A DNA stretch of 64,000 nucleotides from Chryseobacterium edaphi (GTDB lineage Bacteria; Bacteroidota; Bacteroidia; Flavobacteriales; Weeksellaceae). Where the stretch lies: positions 1,488,001-1,552,000 of the forward strand of contig NZ_JAOTEM010000001.1 in assembly GCF_025628985.1 (NCBI RefSeq). The letters run 5' to 3'. The position numbers and the translations under genes are program-made. A model generated the notes under the pieces. The model worked only from the letters and a program-made list of their open reading frames with translations, searched no databases and was not told the origin of the DNA. Positions 8,407 to 15,928 of this stretch are shown here, piece by piece; position 1 is the first letter of the stretch; each line of letters starts with the position of its first letter.

Positions 8407-9270
8407 TTAAGAGTTATAGGCTTCTTCTAAATCTTTAATCACAATTTTCTGCATTTTCATCATTGCCTGAACCACTTTTTGTGCCTTTTCCTGATCCGGA
8501 TCACTCATCAACTGAATCAGTTTTTTCGGAACGATTTGCCAGCTGAATCCGAATTTATCTTTCAGCCAACCGCACATACTTTCTCTTCCTCCATCGGCGG
8601 TCAGTGAGTTCCAAAGATGATCTGTTTCTTCCTGATCGTCAGTCATTACGACCATTGAAATTCCTTCATTGAAATCAAATTTGTGATCGTAAGAATTATC
8701 CATACAGAATATAGAATAACCATTGATTTCAAAATGAGCATGCTGTACATTTTCCGGAACTTCGTGATTTTCGTCTCCTACTCCGTCTCCGTATTTCAAA
8801 ACTCCGCCAATCTGGGAATTTGGAAAAATATGAGTGTACAATTCCATTGCTTCCATCGCTTTTCCGTTGTTTTGATGGATAAACATCAGAGTCGGAACAA
8901 TTTTCTGGTCGTTTTGTTTTTCACCTAAATAAACTTGCCAGGTAACTCCGAATTTATCGCGAATCCAACCATATTTTTTACTCCATGGATAAGAATCCAA
9001 AGGCATCAAAGCAATTCCGCCTTCTTCCAGCTGATCCCAATATTTCTGAACTTCATCTTCAGTTTCACACATTACCATAAATGAAACTGAAGCATTTTTT
9101 TCAAATTGCGGACCACCGTTTAAAAGCATCAGTTTCTGGCCAAAAAGATCAATATTCAATACAACAGGAGTATCTGCCGTGATCGTTCCACCGAAAACCT
9201 TGCAATAAAATTCTGCTGATTCTTTGCCGTCTCCATCGTACCATAGACATGGAAATATATCGTTGTTCAT
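8407..9270 (-). CDS. two-domain VOC/PhnB-like protein
   Basis: 287 residues made of two homologous halves (about 1-130 and 140-275). Each has the beta-alpha-beta-beta-beta pattern and the signature W-x-x-DKFG-x-x-WQ (KYGWIRDKFGVTWQVYLG and GWLKDKFGFSWQIVPKK). This is the PhnB-like or 3-demethylubiquinone-9 3-methyltransferase-like branch of the vicinal-oxygen-chelate superfamily. The metal and substrate are unknown, and no methyltransferase fold is present, so the ubiquinone name should not be used. It belongs to the same strand-consistent cluster as other VOC proteins. Confidence 0.85.
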   Translation of the reverse strand: MNNDIFPCLWYDGDGKESAEFYCKVFGGTITADTPVVLNIDLFGQKLMLLNGGPQFEKNASVSFMVMCETEDEVQKYWDQLEEGGIALMPLDSYPWSKKYGWIRDKFGVTWQVYLGEKQNDQKIVPTLMFIHQNNGKAMEAMELYTHIFPNSQIGGVLKYGDGVGDENHEVPENVQHAHFEINGYSIFCMDNSYDHKFDFNEGISMVVMTDDQEETDHLWNSLTADGGRESMCGWLKDKFGFSWQIVPKKLIQLMSDPDQEKAQKVVQAMMKMQKIVIKDLEEAYNS

Positions 9271-9286
9271 AACTATAAAATTTAGT

Positions 9287-9541
9287 TTAAGTTTTGAAAG
9301 ACAAATTATTTTCTTTCATATAATTTTTCAGTTTTTCAACTGCATTTTTTCCGAAACCATGAAGCTGTAAAATTTCCTTTTCAGAATAATCTGCGAGTTT
9401 TTCTAGAGAATCTATCTTTTCTTTTCCCAAAGCTCTTCTTGCGGGCATTGCAATAATTCCCTTCAAAAAATTATCTGAAACCTCATGACGATCAGTACAA
9501 ATGGGTTTTAAAAATCTGGCCATTATTACTAAATTGATCAT
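9287..9541 (-). CDS. small helix-hairpin-helix protein
   Basis: 84 residues. Residues 28-80 (ALGKEKIDSLEKLADYSEKE, then LHGFGKNAVEKLKNYM) form a helix-hairpin-helix pair like the C-terminal domain of the RNA polymerase alpha subunit, including the LHGFGKNAV hairpin. It may bind DNA non-specifically, but the family role is not established. The start could also be the ATG at 9523 (MARFLKPICTDR), which removes a hydrophobic hexapeptide. It sits 17 bases past the VOC start at 9270, between VOC and SRPBCC genes. Confidence 0.75.
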   Translation of the reverse strand: MINLVIMARFLKPICTDRHEVSDNFLKGIIAMPARRALGKEKIDSLEKLADYSEKEILQLHGFGKNAVEKLKNYMKENNLSFKT

Positions 9542-9559
9542 GAGTTATAGAAAGAGTTT

Positions 9560-9973
9560 TTAGTTATTTTCCACGTACTTGTGGAAGTTGTTCAGAATTG
9601 CATACCACCCGTCACGCTGCATTTCGACAGAATTTTGTTTTTCAGGATCAAAACTGATATTGACTTTCGTTGTGTTTTCATCGATCTTATCAAAAATCAT
9701 CTCAACATTCCGGCCATCTTCCATGTGATATCTGATCAGTTCATTTTCTACAACTTCGTCGTAAATCCCCACAAAATCAAAACCAAAACTTCCGTCTTTG
9801 GCTTCCATTCTATTATTGAATTTTCCACCTACTCTTAGATCATTTTCAGAACTCGGGCATTGCCATGATTCGTGTGCAAAATTCCATTTTACGATATGTT
9901 TCGGTTCGTTATAATATTCCCAAACTTTTTCTACAGGTGCTAAAATCGTAATATCTATTTTTATAGGTTCCAT
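9560..9973 (-). CDS. AHSA1-type SRPBCC domain protein
   Basis: 137 residues with the I-x-A-P-x-x-x-V-W-x-Y signature at residues 9-20, a central glycine-rich turn (LRVGGKFNNRMEAKDGS) and a final helix (WYAILNNFHKYVENN). This is the third such protein in the cluster and is more diverged from the tandem pair at 6391-7382. Ligand unknown. Confidence 0.83.
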   Translation of the reverse strand: MEPIKIDITILAPVEKVWEYYNEPKHIVKWNFAHESWQCPSSENDLRVGGKFNNRMEAKDGSFGFDFVGIYDEVVENELIRYHMEDGRNVEMIFDKIDENTTKVNISFDPEKQNSVEMQRDGWYAILNNFHKYVENN

Positions 9974-10038
9974 TGTTTATTTGTTTTAAAAGTAAAGGCA
10001 ACCAAAATACGGTTACCCTTGATTATTTAAATATAAGA

Positions 10039-10470
10039 TTATTTTGTGTACTCTTCGTTATAATTAATCATCCAGTAAACGCAGAATTTATCCTGGAAAC
10101 TTCCGAAATAGTCGCCCCAAAACTGATCTTCCAATGGCATTTCAACATTTCCATCTTCAGAAAGTGCTCTGAAAATTCTATCTGCATCTTCTCTTGAATC
10201 CGGGAAAATTGAAATATAATTATTGTTTCCAACCGTCAAAGTTTGTCCAAATGACGGAACAATGTCTGAAGCCATCAAAAGATCGCCTCCAACCGGCAAT
10301 GCAATATGCATAACACGATTTTTTTCTTCGTCAGATAAATTCTCTGTTCCGGGAGCATTTCCCATTTTGTGGATTCCTCCAACGAATTCTCCGCCGAAAA
10401 CTGATTTGTAAAACGTAAAAGCTTCTTCTGCTTTACCGTCAAAATTGAGGTATGGATTTAATTTTGCCAT
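10039..10470 (-). CDS. VOC/PhnB-like protein
   Basis: 143 residues, AKLNPYLNFDGKAEEAFTFY at the N-terminus and WGDYFGSFQDKFCVYWMINY at the C-terminus. This is the single-domain PhnB-like VOC pattern (related to E. coli YjdN). In family members metal is bound by two His/Glu sites across the dimer; the residues are not certain here. The leader contains a GTTA tetranucleotide repeat from 11 bases upstream of the start codon. Confidence 0.86.
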   Translation of the reverse strand: MAKLNPYLNFDGKAEEAFTFYKSVFGGEFVGGIHKMGNAPGTENLSDEEKNRVMHIALPVGGDLLMASDIVPSFGQTLTVGNNNYISIFPDSREDADRIFRALSEDGNVEMPLEDQFWGDYFGSFQDKFCVYWMINYNEEYTK

Positions 10471-10480
10471 GATTTTTTGG

Positions 10481-10519
<39 letters not shown>

Positions 10520-10530
10520 GTAATCTTTAA

Positions 10531-11055
10531 TCAATACTTCATATTCTCGTCAAAGTCATATTTCATTCCTTCGTAGCCGAGAATTCTTCGCATTAATCCG
10601 ACTTGTCCGGAAAGATAATCTTCACGACCGATGCACATTCCTACGAAGTTGAGAACATCTTCCGGAAAAAAATCAATGTTCATTCCCATCGGGAAGGCTT
10701 TCTCCAAATCTTCGTCAGAAACTTCAAGCAATTTTTGATATACTAAAGGTGAAATTTTATGAAAACTGTCTTTAAGTTGTTGTAAAGTCGGATATTTAAA
10801 ACTTTCATCTAAAGCTTTTCCCTGAGAAAAATATTCTTTGAATTCAAATTCGTCTTCAATTCCGAGAACATTTCCCATGGCATCACGCATATCAAGGAAA
10901 TTCCCAACCATCCAAATGATATGATTGGTTCTGCCTTCAATTCTTTTCAAAGCATCTTCTTCAGAAATTCCATCAAGGACCATTACAAAGTTCTGGCTGT
11001 GACCACGAAATGCAGGAATGATGATGTCTAACTTTTTTGATTTTGGTGTGTCCAT
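10531..11055 (-). CDS. DinB-like four-helix protein
   Basis: 174 residues, predicted all-helical. It contains a helix with GRTNHIIWMVGNFLDMRDAM near 41-60 and a C-terminal helix (EDYLSGQVGLMRRILG). The NHIIWMVGN/L pattern is like the DinB_2 (YfiT/DinB) superfamily, whose members often carry three histidines binding a metal; here only the first histidine is obvious, so the metal site may be incomplete. Family members include thiol-dependent transferases. Substrate unknown. Confidence 0.7.
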   Translation of the reverse strand: MDTPKSKKLDIIIPAFRGHSQNFVMVLDGISEEDALKRIEGRTNHIIWMVGNFLDMRDAMGNVLGIEDEFEFKEYFSQGKALDESFKYPTLQQLKDSFHKISPLVYQKLLEVSDEDLEKAFPMGMNIDFFPEDVLNFVGMCIGREDYLSGQVGLMRRILGYEGMKYDFDENMKY

Positions 11056-11228
11056 AAGTTTGATTTTTATTTTCCCACAGATTTCTCAGATTTTCAAAGA
11101 TCAATGTGGTTTTATTAAAGAATATTGATAGATTTATTATTTATTTTCTCTCGCAGATTTTACGGATTGAGCAGATTTCACCGAATTTATAAATCTACGT
11201 CATCAGCTAAATTGGCGAGAAACTAAAA

Positions 11229-11636
11229 TTACTCAGAAGGCATTTGTGACATGTCGGCAAATGTAACATTCCAGCCGTGTCCGTTGATGTCCCAAAAAGA
11301 ATTCTGGTACATCCAACCGTAATCCTGTGGTTCTTCGTGTTGAGTAGCACCATTGGCAACAGCAGCATTTACAATTTTATCGACTTCTTCACGACTGTTT
11401 AAACCTATTGCAACTAAAACCTGTGTTGTATCTCCTTTTGGAACGGGTCTTTCAGAAAACGTCTGAAAATATTCTTCGGTTAAAAACATGACAAATGTAT
11501 TATCGTTTAAGACCACACAAACTGCTTTCTCATCTGAAAACTGTTCGTTAATTGTAAATCCTACATTGGTCCAGAATTCTTTTGTTTTCTGAATTTCTTT
11601 TACCGGAAGGTTTACATAAATCTGGTTGATTTTCAT
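11229..11636 (-). CDS. VOC-family (glyoxalase/bleomycin-resistance-like) protein, copy 1
   Basis: 135 residues. It has the strand pattern IYVNLPVKEIQKTKEFWTNV at the N-terminus and DINGHGWNVTFADMSQ at the C-terminus. It is a clear paralogue of the adjacent gene at 11678-12091 (shared LPVKxIxKTxEFWT, FSDEKAxCV and MFLxxxFFxTF-type segments). The subgroup is often annotated as lactoylglutathione lyase-like, but the function is unproven. It is separated from copy 2 by 41 bases containing a T10 run. Confidence 0.86.
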   Translation of the reverse strand: MKINQIYVNLPVKEIQKTKEFWTNVGFTINEQFSDEKAVCVVLNDNTFVMFLTEEYFQTFSERPVPKGDTTQVLVAIGLNSREEVDKIVNAAVANGATQHEEPQDYGWMYQNSFWDINGHGWNVTFADMSQMPSE

Positions 11637-11677
11637 TTTATTTTTTTTTGGATTTGATTTAAATTAAAATATAGAAT

Positions 11678-12091
11678 TTATTGCTCTGTAGGAATTTGAG
11701 ATATATCACCATACATGATTTCCCACTGATGTCCGTCTAAATCTGCAAATGCACTTTGATACATCCAGCCGTGATCTCGTGGTTCGCTGTATTTTGAACC
11801 TCCGTTTTGAATGGCCGTTCTTACCATATCGTCCACTTCCAGACGACTTTTTACACCTATTGCAAGAAGCGTTTGAGTTGTTTCTCCGCTTGCAATCGGC
11901 CGGTTGGTAAAGGTTTTGAAAAATTCTTTCTGAAGAAACATGGTGTAAATATGATCTTTCTTCATGATTACACAAATCGCCTTTTCGTCTGAAAATTGCT
12001 CGTCAATAGAAAATCCAAGCTTTGTCCAGAATTCTCTGGTTTTTGCGATGTCTTTTACAGGGAGGTTGACATAAATATCCGTGATTTCCAT
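11678..12091 (-). CDS. VOC-family protein, copy 2
   Basis: 137 residues (EITDIYVNLPVKDIAKTREF, DLDGHQWEIMYGDIS). It is a tandem duplicate of 11229-11636 and lies directly upstream in the same operon, with a well-formed promoter at 12123-12151. Substrate unknown. The Crp/Fnr-type regulator at 12170 precedes it, separated by a perfect 6+6 palindrome. Confidence 0.86.
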   Translation of the reverse strand: MEITDIYVNLPVKDIAKTREFWTKLGFSIDEQFSDEKAICVIMKKDHIYTMFLQKEFFKTFTNRPIASGETTQTLLAIGVKSRLEVDDMVRTAIQNGGSKYSEPRDHGWMYQSAFADLDGHQWEIMYGDISQIPTEQ

Positions 12092-12122
12092 TTTGTAATT
12101 TTTTTAGTGTTAAACTTTTAAC

Positions 12123-12151
12123 CAAAATTACCAAGTCGGCATGAAAATCAA
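12123..12151 (-). promoter_or_regulatory. predicted promoter of the tandem VOC genes
   Basis: Minus strand: TTG (12149-12151), 18 bases, TAATTTTG (12123-12130), a full match to TTG-N17-23-TAnnTTTG. The leader to ATG 12091 would be about 25 bases. Confidence 0.55.
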
Positions 12152-12167
12152 CTTGCCATAAGGCAAG
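12152..12167. promoter_or_regulatory. palindrome CTTGCC-ATAA-GGCAAG next to the -33 box
   Basis: A perfect inverted repeat with a 4-base loop. It sits two bases from the Crp/Fnr-like gene stop and abuts the -33 element of the VOC promoter. It could be a weak terminator for the regulator (poor T tract on the minus strand) or an operator. Both are inference. Confidence 0.4.
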
Positions 12168-12169
12168 AT

Positions 12170-12760
12170 TTAAACTTTTCTGGGATGTGAAACTATTTCT
12201 TTACGGATTCTGCTGAGTGAAGTGTCTGTAACGCCGAGATAGGACGCAATCTGCTTCAAAGGAGCAAATTGTACAACTTGTGGCTTTTGCTCTAAAAGAT
12301 TGAGATAACGTTTTGTCGCCGAAAGTGTAAACATCTCGACAGAACGTTGCTTATAGGCAAAAAGTTCCTGCGACATCCACGCTCTTCCCCATTCACTGAG
12401 GTTTTGAATCTTGTGATACAACTCCTGAAACATATCAAAATCTATTTTCAACAACTCACAGTCTGTGATGCAGACGATGTTTTCCTGTGTCGGAATTCTC
12501 TGAAAAAGTGAAGAAACTTCAATCACGATCTCATTTTCCACAAAAAAGTGCGTCGTAACGTCATTTCCATTAAAATCTGTCACAAATGACCTTGCCAAAC
12601 CTTTCTCTAAAATATAATATTCATTGGCTGTTTTGCCTTCTTCAAGGATTAAATCTCCTTTTTGGAAAACCACTTTTTCGTGTGCCTGAAAGATTTCTGC
12701 AAGTTCTTCTTCAAAAAAGAATGGAAAATCTGAATATACTTCAAAGGCTTTGCTGGTCAT
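12170..12760 (-). CDS. Crp/Fnr-family transcriptional regulator
   Basis: 196 residues. Residues 20-130 form a cyclic-nucleotide-binding-like beta barrel (FQKGDLILEEGKTANEYYIL). Residues about 155-190 form the helix-turn-helix (APLKQIASYLGVTDTSLSRI). The Arg-Ser pair that binds cAMP in CRP is not apparent in the phosphate-binding cassette, and Fnr-type cysteines are absent, so the effector is unknown. It probably influences the downstream VOC/SRPBCC cluster; this is from position only. Two adenylate cyclases lie a few kilobases away, which makes cAMP an open possibility. Confidence 0.88.
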   Translation of the reverse strand: MTSKAFEVYSDFPFFFEEELAEIFQAHEKVVFQKGDLILEEGKTANEYYILEKGLARSFVTDFNGNDVTTHFFVENEIVIEVSSLFQRIPTQENIVCITDCELLKIDFDMFQELYHKIQNLSEWGRAWMSQELFAYKQRSVEMFTLSATKRYLNLLEQKPQVVQFAPLKQIASYLGVTDTSLSRIRKEIVSHPRKV

Positions 12761-12861
12761 TTAATCTATGTTTTAAGTTTTTAAAATTAAAATTTTTATT
12801 GGAACGGTGAAATATTTAGATCAAAAAAAGTAATTAATACATAAAAAATTTAAACATTTAT

Positions 12862-12930
12862 TTTGTCATTCTGGATTAATCTCAACGATGTATGTCGAAA
12901 TTTTCGTTCGGATTCCTCCGGAGTGACAAA
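12862..12930. repeat. hairpin repeat with TTTGTCATTC...GAGTGACAAA ends
   Basis: The ends TTTGTCATTCTGGATTAATC and GGATTCCTCCGGAGTGACAA are imperfect inverted repeats around about 30 variable bases. It is a member of the same family as 42605-42686, 42732-42812 and 57724-57805. Confidence 0.65.
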
Positions 12931-12967
12931 CAATATATAAAATGCAGATACAGAATAATAAAAATAG

Positions 12968-14179
12968 TTAAAACAACGAAAGCTGAATCGGTTTCGGTTT
13001 TGAAGGTTTTTGAGCATCGCCGAAAACTGTTTTTCCTCCGAAGCGCCATGAGTTTTGGCGTTCTTCTTCAATCACATCGTTAATATCAAAATCGGGAGTA
13101 AAATTTTTCTCGGCCTCCGAAATGATCGTGTGAAGTTTATTGATTGACTGCAATTTATCTGAATTTCCCAACTTCGATTTTTCAATTCCTTTTTGCAAAA
13201 TATTGATCGTTTCATCATACACATTGATGGGAACAGGAAACGGATGTCCGTCTTTTCCTCCATGAGCAAACGAAAATCTCGCAGGATCACGGAATCTTGA
13301 TGGAGCACCGTGAATAACTTCGCTGACTAAGGCAAGACTTTGTAAAGTTCTTGGTCCGACTCCTTTCAGTAAAAGTAATTCTTCAAAATTTTCAGGCTGA
13401 TTTTCTCTGGTCATATACAAAAGTGTTCCTAATTTTTTTAAATCAACATCGGAAGCACGAACGTCGTGATGCGCAGGTAAAATCAAATTGGCAAAATCCT
13501 GCATGATTTTTTCTGAATTGGTATGAGAAATTTGTAAAATCCCCTTTCTGCTTTCCTGAGCTTGGTGAGCTGTTAAATTCAGAATCTGCCCTTTATTAAT
13601 GCCCTGAATTCCTTTGTGGGGTTCATCAACAAAAGATTCCATGTTTTCAGAATGCCAATGATAACGTCTTGCCGTTCCGTCTGCGTCGTTCATTCCCTGT
13701 TGTACGACTGCCCAATTTCCTTCATCTGAAACGATAAAATTATGCAAATACAGTTGATATCCATCCTGAATTGCTGTGTTGTCAACTTTTGCGGAAAGTT
13801 TGCTCGCACGGATCAAATCGTTTCCGTTCAGTCCAGTTTTATCAGCAATAACAAGAAGTTCGTTTGGAGTTTCTTTTGAAAATCTACCTTTTCCGCCACA
13901 GATGTAAATTCCAAGTTCCTTTGATCTTGGATTGATGCTACGTTTTAAAGCTCCCATCACGGAAGTTGTGATTCCTGACGAATGCCAATCCATTCCCATT
14001 ACTGCACCAAAACTCTGAAACCAGAATGGATCTGCCAATCTTTTCAGCACTTCATCTCTTCCATAGTCTGCCAACATGACTTCTACAATCGAAAGTCCGA
14101 GTACAGACATTCGTTCGTAAAGCCAAGGTGGGACTTTCCCGTAATGTAGTGGTAAAGTTGCGGTTCCGGAGCGTTTCAT
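12968..14179 (-). CDS. DUF763-domain protein
   Basis: 403 residues. The N-terminal text (SGTATLPLHYGKVPPWLYER) and the core motif HHDVRASDVDLK, followed by a helix-hairpin-like segment LLLKGVGPRTLQSLALVSEV, are characteristic of DUF763. The HhH segment (GVGPRTLQSLAL) suggests nucleic-acid contact. The PARFSFAHGGKDGHPFPVPI segment is highly conserved in the family. The biochemical role is not established; a nucleic-acid enzyme is a reasonable guess. It is monocistronic, with a REP-like hairpin upstream at 14290-14342. Confidence 0.88.
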   Translation of the reverse strand: MKRSGTATLPLHYGKVPPWLYERMSVLGLSIVEVMLADYGRDEVLKRLADPFWFQSFGAVMGMDWHSSGITTSVMGALKRSINPRSKELGIYICGGKGRFSKETPNELLVIADKTGLNGNDLIRASKLSAKVDNTAIQDGYQLYLHNFIVSDEGNWAVVQQGMNDADGTARRYHWHSENMESFVDEPHKGIQGINKGQILNLTAHQAQESRKGILQISHTNSEKIMQDFANLILPAHHDVRASDVDLKKLGTLLYMTRENQPENFEELLLLKGVGPRTLQSLALVSEVIHGAPSRFRDPARFSFAHGGKDGHPFPVPINVYDETINILQKGIEKSKLGNSDKLQSINKLHTIISEAEKNFTPDFDINDVIEEERQNSWRFGGKTVFGDAQKPSKPKPIQLSLF

Positions 14180-14289
14180 TATGTAAAGGTACTTTTAATT
14201 ATAAATAATTTTGATGATTTGAAACAATTTGTAAACACAAACCTCACAAATTTTCACACAAATGTCACAAGGTAAATAATGTAATTTTT

Positions 14290-14342
14290 GGCTAAAACCA
14301 TTATTATTACAAAAAAACGGGCTAAAGCCCGTTCCTATTGAT
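14290..14342. repeat. REP-like hairpin CGGGCTAAAGCCCG (copy A)
   Basis: AACGGGCTAAAGCCCGTTCC, followed by TATTGAT and preceded by GGCTAAAACC. The same 27-base word recurs at 25197-25223, so it is a dispersed repeat with a stable hairpin and a TAAA loop. Confidence 0.8.
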
Positions 14343-14375
14343 GAAATAATTTTCTATTTATTCTTATTATTAGAA

Positions 14376-15254
14376 TTAATGCTTTATAATTTCCTTTACG
14401 ATTCCACCTTGAGGTTCTCTTACGGTTTGAGTAAAAATAAATGCTTTCGGATCGATTGCACGGACAATATTCTGTAATTTTCTAACTTCCAATCTTGTTA
14501 CAATAGTGAAAATGATATCTGCATCAGAGCTATGTTCGAATGATTCTTTCATAAAACCTCTTTCTCCTTTGTAGACTGTAATTCCTCTGTTCATTGTTAA
14601 AACCAAAGCTTTTTTTATTTCTTCACTATTTCCGGAGACAATGGTTACTCCGGTATAAGCTTCGATTCCTTCAATAACATATTTGGTAATCTGACTTGCC
14701 ACGAGATAGGTCATAATAGCATATAAAGCGGTTTCAAATTTAAGAAAAACGGTTGCGATGATAAAGATAATCACATTCATTCCCAAAATAATTTCAGTAA
14801 TACTGAAACTGCTTTTTTTAAATGTCAATAATGCTAAAACTTCCATTCCGTCAAAGGTTCCGCCACCTCTCATGGATAAACCGATTCCAATTCCCATGAA
14901 AAATCCACCAAACACAGCAACCAACAGTTTATCGTGCGTCACTTCCGGAAAAGGAACGAAAGAAATGGTTACAATAATTAATAAAATCGTCAAAAAACTT
15001 CTGATGGCAAAGTGTTTCCCAATTTGAAAATAAGCTAAAATGATAAAAGGAATATTTAAAAGTAATAAAACAATCCCCAAATTCCAATGATAAACTTCGT
15101 GCAGTAAAAGTGAGATTCCTGTTACTCCCCCATCTAAAAAATGGTTGGGAACAAGGAAAGATTTTAAAGCAAAACTCGCAGAAATTACACCTAAAACCAG
15201 ATAAATGATATCTGAAATGGTAAAAAGCGGGCCATGTTTAGTTGCTGAGCTCAT
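14376..15254 (-). CDS. YitT-family membrane protein (DUF161 + DUF2179)
   Basis: 292 residues. About six transmembrane segments occupy residues 10-200, including the glycine-rich FLDGGVTGISLLLHE and MRGGGTFDGMEVLAL repeats typical of the YitT/DUF161 duplicated unit. A soluble C-terminal DUF2179 domain covers about 205-290 (GITVYKGERGFMKES, TRLEVRKLQNIVRAIDP, PKAFIFTQTV). Transport substrate unknown. The start is 7 bases beyond the HD-domain gene stop at 15262, so these two are cotranscribed. Confidence 0.9.
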   Translation of the reverse strand: MSSATKHGPLFTISDIIYLVLGVISASFALKSFLVPNHFLDGGVTGISLLLHEVYHWNLGIVLLLLNIPFIILAYFQIGKHFAIRSFLTILLIIVTISFVPFPEVTHDKLLVAVFGGFFMGIGIGLSMRGGGTFDGMEVLALLTFKKSSFSITEIILGMNVIIFIIATVFLKFETALYAIMTYLVASQITKYVIEGIEAYTGVTIVSGNSEEIKKALVLTMNRGITVYKGERGFMKESFEHSSDADIIFTIVTRLEVRKLQNIVRAIDPKAFIFTQTVREPQGGIVKEIIKH

Positions 15255-15261
15255 AAAAGGG

Positions 15262-15846
15262 TTAATCGTTTTTTAGTTTTGTTTTAATAATATTCAGATT
15301 GTCCTGTTTTTTATCTCTCCTGCTGTTGATGGCAGTTTCGGTAAAATAATGATGACTTTCTAAAAATTTCTCCTGAAGAAGATTCCAGTCCTGTTCCGAA
15401 TTGACGATTCCAAACATGGATAGTTCTTCGAATAATTTGTCTCCGATGACGAAGAAATCATCTCTCCCCAAATAATCCAGATCGGCATCTGCAAGAATTT
15501 CTTCTAAATTATTGTTTGGAGTCTGCGGAATTTTTGTTGCCATGATCATTCCGCTTATTTTATCAATCTGCGGTTGAGAATATCCGTATTCAGGAAGATA
15601 TTCCTGTGCAATTTCGCAAGACTTTTCTTCGTGATTTTTTGAGCCGTACAAAAATCCTGTATCATGAAATAAAGCAGCAGTTTTTAGCAGTAATAAATCT
15701 TCATCATTTACTTTTTCAGCCACCGCAATCTGCTCTACAGATTCTATGACGTCTTTGATGTGATTGACGCTGTGATAAGATAAATGCTCAGGAAGCTTTT
15801 CCTTAAGCAAGTTTAAAATGTGTTTTTTTATTTTTTCGTATTCCAT
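15262..15846 (-). CDS. HD-superfamily phosphohydrolase
   Basis: 194 residues. The metal-binding HD signature is visible: His in YHSVNHIKDVI (about residues 24-34), HD in ALFHDTGF (about 58-65), a further His in NHEEKSCEIA and Asp in ADADLDYLGRDDFF. This is the metal-dependent phosphohydrolase fold, often acting on nucleotides. The substrate is unknown. It is the first gene of the HD-YitT operon. Confidence 0.85.
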   Translation of the reverse strand: MEYEKIKKHILNLLKEKLPEHLSYHSVNHIKDVIESVEQIAVAEKVNDEDLLLLKTAALFHDTGFLYGSKNHEEKSCEIAQEYLPEYGYSQPQIDKISGMIMATKIPQTPNNNLEEILADADLDYLGRDDFFVIGDKLFEELSMFGIVNSEQDWNLLQEKFLESHHYFTETAINSRRDKKQDNLNIIKTKLKND

Positions 15847-15928
15847 ATTTAAAATAAAGAATGGGTTGTTTTATTAATTAAAATAATTTTAATGCAAAGT
15901 TCCGCTAAGATTTTTGAATTATTTAAAA

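Noticed and set aside
12968..13083. Short frames antisense to the DUF763 gene end and in the adjacent repeat
   Set aside because: They are shadows of the DUF763 frame or lie in a dispersed repeat and lack any protein features.
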